From the NCBI GenBank assembly GCA_030490835.1, contig CM059971.1:75782224-75846223 (forward strand): a stretch of 64,000 nt of DNA, read 5' to 3'. Numbering within the stretch: position 1 is the stretch's first letter; the number at the start of each line of letters is the position of its first letter. Made by a program: the position numbers and the translations under genes. Origin of the DNA: Annona cherimola. Its lineage: Eukaryota; Streptophyta; Magnoliopsida; Magnoliales; Annonaceae. The notes beneath the pieces were generated by a model. It searched no databases and was not told the DNA's origin. It was given only the letters and a program-made list of their open reading frames with translations. Below are positions 57,401 to 64,000 of the stretch, piece by piece.

Positions 57401-59955
57401 GCCCAACTCAAGTCGTACCAAAGAAATCTGGACTCACAGTTATAACCAATGAAAAAGGTGAAGTAGTACCTACTAGATTGACCACAGGATGGAGAGTCTG
57501 CATTGATTATAGAAAATTAAATGCAATGACTAAGAAAGATCATTTTCCACTCCCATTCATTGATCAAATCTTAGAAAAATTAGCAGGTCAAAAATACTTT
57601 TGTTTTCTAGATGGATATTCAGGATACAATCAGGTTGCTATTTACCCAGAAGATCAAGAAAAGACCACCTTTACTTGCCCATACGGCACATTTGCATTTA
57701 GGAGAATGCCTTTCGGGCTATGTAACGCACCGGCAACCTTTCAAAGGTGTATGATGGCAATCTTCTCAGATATGGTAGGGGAATTTCTTGAAATTTTTAT
57801 GGATGATTTTTCACTTTTTGGGGAGTCATTTGACACTTGTTTGGAAAATTTAGAAAAAGTGCTAAAAAGATGTATAGAAAAGAATCTAGTACTGAGTTGG
57901 GAAAAGAGCCATTTCATGGTAAATGAAGGAATAGTTCTTGGCCATATAGTCTCAGAACGGGGGATAGAAGTAGATAAAGCTAAAATCGATTTAATTTCTA
58001 ATCTACCTCCTCCAACCTCAGTGAGACAAGTTCGATCATTCCTTGGTCATGCGGGTTTCTATCGACGATTTATTCAAGACTTTTCTAAAATCTCCAGACC
58101 ATTAACAAGTTTACTATGTAAAGATTCTCCATTCAATCTAGATGAATCGTGCCTAAAAGCATTTGAGCTACTAAAAGAAGCATTAACTAAAGCTCCAATT
58201 CTTCAATCTCCTGACTGGTCCCTCCCATTTGAAATTATGTGTGATGCCTCTGATTTCGCTGTTGGGGCTATTTTAGGGCAAAGGGTAAATAAGAAGCCTG
58301 TTGTAATTTATTATGCAAGCCATACACTTACTGATGCTCAAATCAATTATACCACCACAGAAAAAGAACTACTTGCAGTAGTATTCGCCCTTGAGAAATT
58401 TCGTTCTTATTTACTAGGAGCCAAAGTTATCATCTACTCAGATCATTCAGCGTTGAAATATCTATTGTCTAAAAAAGAGGCAAAACCAAGACTTATTAGA
58501 TGGATTCTCTTATTACAAGAATTTGATCTTGAAATACGAGATAAAAAAGGTTCTGAAAATGTAGTTGCTGATCATCTTTCTCGAATTATTACACCAAAGA
58601 GTACATCTATAAATGATTCTTTTCCAGATGAGTATCTTTTAGCCATTACTCAAATAGCACCCCCATGGTTTGCACACATTGTCAATTATAAAGCAGTAGG
58701 ACAGATTCCAAAAGATTGGACAAAACAAGAAAGAGATAGATTCTGTGCTCAAGATAAATATTATATTTGGGAAGATCCAGAACTTTTTAAAATTTGTTCT
58801 GATAATATTATTCGTAGATGTGTTCCAGAAACTGAACAACAAAATATTTTGAATTTTTGCCACAATCTCGAATGTGGAGGACACTTTTCAGGAAAGAAAA
58901 CGGCAGCTAAGGTATTGCAATGCGGTTTTTATTGGCCGACTCTTTTCAAAGATGCCTACAATTTTACTCAATCTTGCATTAAATGTCAAGCAATAGGAAA
59001 TATTACAAAAAGAAATATGATGCCTTTAAACCCTATTCTTGTCGTTGAAATATTTGATGTATGGGGAATAGATTTTATGGGGCCATTTCCACCATCTTAT
59101 GGATATGAATACATCTTAGTGGCAGTAGACTATGTATCTAAATGGATTGAGGCTGCCGCAACTAGAACTAATGATCACAAGGTAGTTTTAAAATTCATTC
59201 AGAAAAATATTTTTTCTCGATTTGGTTTTCCTAGAGCTATCATTAGCGACGGAGGAACACATTTTACCAACTACCAGTTTAGAACCTTGCTAAAGAAATA
59301 TGGAATCACCCATAAAATTACCACAGCTTACCATCCTCAAACCAGTGGTCAAGTAGAGGTTTCTAATAGGGAAATTAAGAATATATTGCAAAAGACTGTT
59401 AGGCCCGATCGTAAAGATTGGTCAGATAAATTAGATGATGCACTATGGGCTTATAGAACAGCATTTAAAACTCCTATTGGAATGTCTCCTTTCAGGTTAG
59501 TATATGGAAAAGCTTGTCATCTCCCAGTGGAATTAGAACATAAAGCCTATTGGGCTATCAAGCAATACAATTTGGATTTAAATACTGCAGGATCACATCG
59601 AAAATTGCAATTAAATGAGTTGGAAGAATTACGCAAAGAAGCGTATGAAAATTCTCAAATTTATAAGAACAAAATGAAAACATTTCATGATAAACATATA
59701 TCTAGAAAAACTTTTGAACCCAATCAAAAAGTATGGTTATTTAATTCAAAGTTACGTTTATTTCCTGGAAAATTAAGATCTCGTTGGGATGGACCTTTCA
59801 TTATAGATAAAGTATTTCCTTATGGTGCTGTAAAAATTCGTGATCCGAAGAATGGAAATATCTTTACAGTGAATGGTCAACGACTTAAGCCATATATCGA
59901 GGACATCTCTAATGATAAGATTATTGAAAAGGTTGGACTGATTGACCCATATTGA
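54475..59955 (+). CDS. Athila-type Gag-Pol polyprotein, intact
   Basis: One frame of 1,826 codons with no stop or frameshift. The Gag core is near residues 115-215 ([16 protein letters not shown]), and a CCHC knuckle ([14 protein letters not shown]) is at 320-333. The retropepsin-like protease has DLGAS with catalytic D681 and a [12 protein letters not shown] motif. The reverse transcriptase (about 965-1170) has [13 protein letters not shown], then [16 protein letters not shown] and FMDD at 1108-1111. RNase H starts near 1253 with D1257 in MCDASD and continues to ADHLSR. Integrase has an HHCC finger (H1463, H1470, C1501, C1504) and a D1533, D1592, E1628 triad with D-35-E spacing, then a GPF-type C-terminal module near 1773. 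Gag packages RNA, protease cuts the product, RT/RNase H copies it and integrase inserts it. Gag and Pol share one frame, so Gag excess would need regulation at the protein level. All catalytic motifs are present, so the element may be active. Confidence 0.97.
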   Translation: MHGRKSLNPDLIEPNLEIERFLHQLRKSQKYIMDQNRMLEINNPEPDPPKQMKEYFIPTNYNPSSCIQLPQTQANQYEIKPGTIQMLPSFYGNTNEDPYRHLDEFLEICSTVKIQGFSDDALKLRLFPFSLKDKAKYWLGTLSKPITTWNMMQQEFLKKFYPIGRTNTMRRAITQFSQTPGEQIHESWERLKELLRKCPHHGLSKWQIVQAFYEGLAEHYKQMVDASCGGAFMSKSEDEAYDLFEMLSENSINHASLSSYERNMGSSKKAGLYEVKNYMEPNSRIDINFIAQKLEKLEKMWNNQPPPCPYPNFQSPQEICALCSSPTHAISECPTAAQLPPFIQEQVQAAQGFSKPNNDPYSNTYNPGWRNHPNFSWKNQTQYQVANPSTSHFSKPSTQNYYQNQQPQYNFQTNAYSKGPQIESPANYSSSYQPPSPANDVNERVAKLEQFLQQSISKLESQIGQVAEENRKREVGHLPSQPIPNPRNYPPGFQNKPGIIKNPQFENARAISMLRSGKILEDPYKSKVINENSSQTEQKEILEYDEELVETELGGEDKGKETIDEDPNQYQPVAPFPSALKAKSANKQKLAQNEEMMELFKQVNINIPLIDAIKHVPAYAKFLKDLCTQKREPRSAPQKIMLLAEARAAILDKLPQKLQDPGTPLISCDIGGITFDKALLDLGASVNLLPTSVYEKFNMGELKSTSVILQLADKSVKTPRGLIEDVIIKINDCYFPVDFLILDMTSNSELNNAPIILGRPFLATAKANINCETGIMDISFGGEKFKIDIFKASKYPNGDDGCFAVDIINDLSSFKLDFEHDSINEINALNDCPQSVNNWNTVEPLPILQSQPSPPSIELPPQLELKSLPTSLKYSFLGPNQTLPVVIASNLTPTQEKQLVNILRMHKSAIGWSMSDLKGISPSICMHHIYLEENAKPSREMQRRLNPIMKEVVKKEVVKWLDAGIIYPISDSKWVSPTQVVPKKSGLTVITNEKGEVVPTRLTTGWRVCIDYRKLNAMTKKDHFPLPFIDQILEKLAGQKYFCFLDGYSGYNQVAIYPEDQEKTTFTCPYGTFAFRRMPFGLCNAPATFQRCMMAIFSDMVGEFLEIFMDDFSLFGESFDTCLENLEKVLKRCIEKNLVLSWEKSHFMVNEGIVLGHIVSERGIEVDKAKIDLISNLPPPTSVRQVRSFLGHAGFYRRFIQDFSKISRPLTSLLCKDSPFNLDESCLKAFELLKEALTKAPILQSPDWSLPFEIMCDASDFAVGAILGQRVNKKPVVIYYASHTLTDAQINYTTTEKELLAVVFALEKFRSYLLGAKVIIYSDHSALKYLLSKKEAKPRLIRWILLLQEFDLEIRDKKGSENVVADHLSRIITPKSTSINDSFPDEYLLAITQIAPPWFAHIVNYKAVGQIPKDWTKQERDRFCAQDKYYIWEDPELFKICSDNIIRRCVPETEQQNILNFCHNLECGGHFSGKKTAAKVLQCGFYWPTLFKDAYNFTQSCIKCQAIGNITKRNMMPLNPILVVEIFDVWGIDFMGPFPPSYGYEYILVAVDYVSKWIEAAATRTNDHKVVLKFIQKNIFSRFGFPRAIISDGGTHFTNYQFRTLLKKYGITHKITTAYHPQTSGQVEVSNREIKNILQKTVRPDRKDWSDKLDDALWAYRTAFKTPIGMSPFRLVYGKACHLPVELEHKAYWAIKQYNLDLNTAGSHRKLQLNELEELRKEAYENSQIYKNKMKTFHDKHISRKTFEPNQKVWLFNSKLRLFPGKLRSRWDGPFIIDKVFPYGAVKIRDPKNGNIFTVNGQRLKPYIEDISNDKIIEKVGLIDPY

Positions 59956-60150
59956 TTGAGACTTCACAAGGTCTGGCTGAAGACGTTAAACTTAGCGCTG
60001 ATTGGGAGGCAACCCAATATTTCCCATATATGTTTGTTTCTTTTTGCAGGAAAAGAACATTTTGTTGCAAGAAAATACTCTCGCATTATGACACCCCAGG
60101 TTGTCTCCTTCTCTGCTATCTTATTTTCATAAAACTATATTTATAAAAAA

Positions 60151-60173
60151 TAGCAATGTTTAAGTTGGGGGGT
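60151..60173 (+). other. Internal copy of the polypurine-tract region
   Basis: GCAATGTTTAAGTTGGGGGG at 60153-60172 repeats, with one change, the GCAATGTTTAAATTGGGGGG that precedes the 3' LTR. It lies about 830 bp upstream of the LTR. It could act as a second plus-strand primer or be a relic of an earlier end. Confidence 0.6.
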
Positions 60174-60483
60174 CTGGTTAATTTAACTTGATAAATATAT
60201 ATATACAAAAATATTAAAATAATGATAATAATTAAAATATATATAGGAAGATAAATTAAAGTGCACTTGCTATGCTTGGTAGTAAGTAAAGAAGAAAACT
60301 GTAATTAGTTATATTTGTAAAAATATTTTCATGATGTTTTTGAAATTTTTATTAGCACTGATTGTACCTACACGCCAATGAACTTTGTGGGCATCCTGAT
60401 AATATAATTTTTTCTCTCTCATCCAAGCAAGTAATCTTTAATATCATTATAATTGATAGCTGTTAGTTATAAAAAAAAAAAAA

Positions 60484-60685
60484 ATCCCTAGATACCCTGA
60501 AATATGGTGAGGGGAGAATAAAAAAAAAAAAAAAAATGTAAAACCCCAAATATCCTGAAATATGGTGAGGGGAAGAAGAAAAAAAAAATGTTGAAAATAA
60601 AATTTTAAAAAAATAATAATAATAAGTAAAAAGAAAAAAAAAATATTCCCTAGATATCCTGAAATATGGTGAGGGGAGAAAAGAA
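60484..60685 (+). repeat. Three copies of a purine-rich motif
   Basis: The motif CCTGAAATATGGTGAGGGGA occurs three times, within units at about 60484-60519, 60543-60578 and 60647-60684. Each is preceded by CCCTAGATA or CCCCAAATA and followed by an A-run. Spacing is irregular (about 60 and 104 bp). Confidence 0.85.
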
Positions 60686-60980
60686 AAAAAAAATTAACTG
60701 TCACTATCATAATTTTGATATGACTGTTGCTTAGCTTGGATAAGCTGAAAATAATTTATTTAACTAATGCCCATTCGTTCATTAATACACATACACACGT
60801 GCTATATACTCTTTTGTGCATCATAAAAAATATTTTACACATATACACTAAGAAAATTTACTTCTAAAACTTATTATCATCATTAGCAGTGCACCTAGAT
60901 TTTTATAAAATTAGTAGTACACTATGATAAAAAGAAGAAGAGGAATTATATATTAAACTATTTCCATTACTAAGGGACTA

Positions 60981-61002
60981 GCAATGTTTAAATTGGGGGG
61001 TG
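60981..61002 (+). other. Polypurine tract of the Athila element
   Basis: AAATTGGGGGGTG directly precedes the TG of the 3' LTR. This is the expected site for plus-strand DNA priming. Confidence 0.8.
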
Positions 61003-62820
61003 TGATAAGTCTAAAAATTTTCATTTAATTTTATATTAAATTCACACCGTTAAGTATTAGAACGTTAATTAAATGCATGTTTTAAGTGGAATTTCATGAA
61101 AATCATATTTTTGATAGAATCTTTAATTTTAATATAAAACGGGTCATTTTGGAATATTTTGGAAAATATGAAATTATAAAAATAATTAGACATGCTAAAA
61201 GGGATTAAATAGGCTAACTTTGAAATATGGGTGCAAAGTAGACCGTTATAAAATCTTAAGATAAAATAAAATAAATTCAACAAGCACTCAAAAGTAATTA
61301 AAAGTCTACATGGGTTGATTAAAATTATCAAATATAGAAAATCACATATCACGGTCTTATTTTTCTGCATAAGTACAGATGATTGGAGCACCGCCGGAGC
61401 ACCAGAAACGGTGCTCCATCTTCCCCTTTCAGCCATCACCGAAAAACCACGATCACAGCAGCTTCTTTAAAACAAAGCAACCATCGCCCACATCGAATCC
61501 AACCAGCAGCTCGTCCGCACCACATGGACAAGTTTGGCAGCCATTAAAATCCCAACCAGCCCCAAATTCAGCAAACTCGCGTCCAGCCGTAAATCAAGGC
61601 AAACTCAAACCGGCTGCAACTCCTTCTTCCCCAATCCAGTTTCGGCCATGCCACCTGCCTTCCTTCTCTACTTCCGACAACAGAAAAATAATCAATAGCA
61701 GCGGCTTGTCCGCATTTCAGCGGCAGCTCCGGCCTGCGTCTTCCCCAAATCCGGCAGCGCCCGCACGATCAGCACCTCCATCACGCCCAAATCAAGCAGC
61801 CAGAAACGGAAAAATCCGGTCATCCTCAAATCCAACGGCAACAGCAGAACGGTGCCTCCATTTTCAGCAACCATGAAAATCCAAGCAGCAGCTCTCAAAA
61901 TCTAGTCGCAGCAACTCCATTTTCCCCATCATCTCCGGCGGTGCCAGCAGCTACAACGATGATATCACCATCGAATGAAAATCAAAACCGGGTTTTCTCT
62001 GATTCATCATCCTGCAGTATTTGCAAGCTCTTGCAGACATGGATGTAAACGGTGCAAAGAAAGAAGCTACGGCAAAAACGGCAAAGAGCAGCTACAGTAG
62101 CTGCTAGAAAGGAGAATCCCACATCGATTTTTCCAAAGGAGGGAGGGCCCCTCCCTCAACTATAAAATGAGGGTCCCCCTTGCCTTGAAACACAACTCTC
62201 TCTCCCATCACTTGAAGTGGGACCCATTGAGGTGGGACCCTTGCCAAGTGGGAAAAATTTAAGAGCTTGTATTGCTCATCAAAAAGAGTGGTTTTCAAGC
62301 AAGAATTGGGGTAAGTAAATTTCTGTTAATTATAGTTTTTCTTTAATGCTTTGTAGTTGTTAATTTTAGATTTGTAATATTTAGCATAGATTTATCGCTT
62401 TATGCATTGTAATTATTAGATTACGTTTAATGCAATTTTCATTCCTGCTTTCGTAGATTAATTTCTGTAGTCTTTTAATTACTGTCCTAGTTTAGATTTA
62501 ATTATTTGCAATTTCTTCTTTCCTTTCTCTGTCTCTTTCTCTCTCTTATTTATATGCTTTCTCTCTCTTCTTTCTTCTCTTTCTAATTTCTTCTCCTTTC
62601 TCCCTAATTTCTTTCTTTTTCTTCTCTGCACCCTCTTTCACTTTTCTCTTTTATTTTTTGCTTAAAATAATTCAAAATATATAGCCTCTCTGTGGATTCG
62701 ACCCGACTCACCGTTATTCTACACTATCACTCGTATAATGGTAGCTTTAATGTGTTTCGGTTAATTTAAATTAAATTGGTGATCACAGTGCTCTTAACGA
62801 CAAGCACTTGGTACGCATCA
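61003..62820 (+). repeat. 3' LTR of the Athila element
   Basis: It is the same length as the 5' LTR and every landmark is shifted by exactly 8,973 bp. I compared the two copies line by line in several segments and found no substitution or indel. It follows directly on the polypurine tract. Confidence 0.97.
62161..62167 (+). promoter_or_regulatory. TATA box copy in the 3' LTR
   Basis: TATAAAA is identical in position within the LTR to 53188-53194. It could drive read-out transcription into the flanking lectin sequence, antisense to that gene. Confidence 0.55.
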
Positions 62821-62825
62821 ATAGC
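62821..62825. repeat. Right target-site duplication ATAGC
   Basis: It is identical to 52025-52029 and follows directly on the terminal CA of the right LTR. Confidence 0.95.
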
Positions 62826-62908
62826 TTTCTTATTCAGCCTCTTGCCTCGTGATCCCAGTTTATTCCTTGACCTCCTATTGCAGGAGATTTGACGTATGTT
62901 TTACCATT
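62821..62908 (-). pseudogene. Jacalin-related lectin, 5' part of the split exon
   Basis: On the minus strand a strong acceptor (CCTTTTTTCGCTGTTAG) precedes 62908. The exon then reads NGKTYVKSPAIGGQGINWDH, the first strands of a jacalin domain including the GG-x-G and WD motifs. A TGA at 62834-62836 interrupts the frame, which then continues IRK and runs into the retrotransposon at 62820. Removing the insertion and one copy of its 5-bp duplication joins this exon in frame to LYISHEDSI at 52029, giving a 186-bp exon. Upstream exons should lie beyond 62908 but I could not identify them. Confidence 0.85.
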
Positions 62909-64000
62909 CTAACAGCGAAAAAAGGGTTACAAAGGTTAAATTAGACAGCTTATTTCAGTAACAATCAAAACAGATCAAGAGCATACAAGTTTAGATCAAT
63001 GATGTTAAACTGGGTTGCTTGAAATTTTGACACTGCTGGCAATTAGATGTCCCCATGGATTTGAAAACTGCAAATTAATTGTAACCCCACCCCCACATGC
63101 ACTTGAGATGAATTGCAAAATGACATACAAGCAGCAGAAGATCTACGCTTGTAAGAAAATAGGAGAACCATTGACCATCAAATACAAAGCTTAACCACCT
63201 CCCAATCTTCAATGAAATGATGAAGCCAAAATGCAAAGGTTGGAATCTAACAGTAATTTGAGGCCATGATTTTATTAGAAATAGGCGCTTGGTTTGGGAA
63301 GTTCTGAAAACTCCATGGAAAACAGAAACAAATGCATACTGATATATAGGCGAAAGAAAACATACAACCATCATGGCTTTGTATTTTCTGCTATGAAACA
63401 GTTCACTCTTTTTTCCTTGACTTGGAAGGAATGTCTCCTCTTTCAGAAGCCATATATTCAAAATTGACTAGATATAACAATAATAACATGAAAATATAAT
63501 TGTGGATGCCATACATCTGTTATCTAAGTCAAGAAATCCAGAAACATACTCATACCTCTTCACAGGTCTTCAAAATGCCTATGCAAAAGACATTAAAAGT
63601 CACTGTATAGTTTGTAGGTGGATGTCTCCAAAGCCACAAATTTTAACCAAAAAACCAACCAAGATTATTAAAACCTAAGTATCATGGGTGCCAAGATCTA
63701 AAAGTGTGTCAAATAACCACATATGGCTGACTATAATTTCTTGGATTGCTAAAAAGTAAACTCATAAGTTAGACTTATAATTGGATAGAGAAACATCTCT
63801 TTTCAATTACCTGATAAAATTCTATCTCATAATACTTCAGTTATGACGAGATGAAGTATGAACCATTGCATAAATCCAAATGAAGTATATCTGGTAGAAT
63901 TTAAATACTGTTAACAAATTCTTGAACCTAGCAAAAATCACAAATTTTGTATTTCTTTCTTTTCTAAAAATTAAATGGAACACTAAACACATTTTGATTC
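62909..64000. other. Upstream part of the lectin locus, not resolved
   Basis: This should hold the intron before the split lectin exon and perhaps earlier exons on the minus strand. 62909-63010 reads as intron. A TTTGCAG followed by TTTTCAAATCCATGGGGACA near 63065 could be another exon, but its frame closes soon and it has no clear donor. The 128-codon minus-strand frame at 63075-63461 matches nothing I know. Confidence 0.35.

Larger units (their letters stand above)
59956..61002 (+). other. 3' noncoding region of the Athila element
   Basis: About 1 kb between pol and the 3' LTR. Some Athila elements carry an env-like gene here. I found no frame above about 90 codons, no signal peptide and no membrane segment pattern, so this copy is env-less. 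The region holds a PPT-like duplicate, a purine-rich repeat cluster and the true polypurine tract. Confidence 0.75.
52030..62820 (+). mobile_element. Complete Athila-type Ty3/gypsy LTR retrotransposon
   Basis: A 10,791-bp element with TG...CA LTRs of 1,818 bp, flanked by ATAGC at 52025-52029 and 62821-62825. It has, in order, a tRNA-Asp primer binding site, a leader, one gag-pol frame of 1,826 codons, a 1-kb noncoding 3' region and a polypurine tract. The order protease, reverse transcriptase, RNase H, integrase defines Ty3/gypsy. The FMDD active site, the long insert before the first reverse transcriptase block, the tRNA-Asp primer and the long LTRs point to the Athila lineage. I found no env-like third frame. 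The LTR copies keep a constant 8,973-bp offset from first to last base and I found no difference between them, so the insertion is very recent or has been homogenised. Confidence 0.97.

Noticed and set aside
59956..61002. Env-like gene downstream of pol
   Set aside because: I looked for one because some Athila elements carry it. No frame above about 90 codons, no signal peptide and no membrane segment pattern were found.
62161..62167. 3' LTR promoter driving an intact neighbouring gene
   Set aside because: The neighbouring sequence is the lectin pseudogene in antisense orientation. I see no intact plus-strand gene within the window downstream.
63075..63461. 128-codon minus-strand frame as a lectin exon
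   Set aside because: It has no jacalin strands, is out of register with any splice sites I can place, and has an aromatic/leucine-rich AT-driven composition.

Overview
This window is nuclear DNA of a flowering plant. It is AT-rich, gene-poor and packed with plant-type transposable elements. The two host loci I recognise are plant-specific families: an S40-type senescence regulator (DUF584) and a broken jacalin-related lectin. There are no bacterial operons, ribosome binding sites or CRISPR arrays. I cannot name the species from the sequence.

Layout. 1-8.7 kb is AT-rich repeat DNA with foldback MITEs, a SINE-like element and a tandemly repeated TIR element. 8.8-9.2 kb (minus) holds the only intact host gene, the S40-like protein, with a TATA box just upstream. 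9.6-10.4 kb is a three-unit array with a period near 241 bp. 12.6-33.8 kb is a mosaic of small non-autonomous DNA transposons. For many of these both ends can be fixed by matching target-site duplications: 8 bp for hAT elements and 9 bp for long-hairpin, Mutator-type foldbacks. A tRNA-derived SINE lies at 28.4-28.6 kb. 34.0-35.8 kb looks like a solo LTR. 36.0-39.3 kb is a complete but dead hAT transposon, 39.3-44.5 kb a dead L1-type LINE interrupted by a truncated RTE-type LINE, and 44.7-46.1 kb another non-autonomous hAT. 46.9-47.8 kb is a composite tandem repeat (decamer arrays alternating with a conserved spacer), followed to 50.8 kb by duplicated AT-rich blocks.

51.7-62.9 kb is the clearest event in the window. 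A complete 10,791-bp Athila-type Ty3/gypsy retrotransposon (52030-62820) has two 1,818-bp LTRs with no difference that I could find, a tRNA-Asp primer binding site, one uninterrupted 1,826-codon Gag-Pol frame and a perfect 5-bp target duplication (ATAGC). It lies inside an exon of the minus-strand jacalin-like lectin gene. Joining the two flanks recreates a 186-bp exon, followed by a 142-bp GT-AG intron and a second exon. That gene also carries at least two in-frame stops outside the insertion, so it is a pseudogene.

Nothing here forms a cooperating gene system. What ties the window together is layered transposition: hAT next to L1, RTE inside L1, hAT possibly inside a SINE-like sequence, and Athila inside a lectin gene. 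The least explained items are the 9-bp-TSD foldback families and the composite decamer/spacer array.
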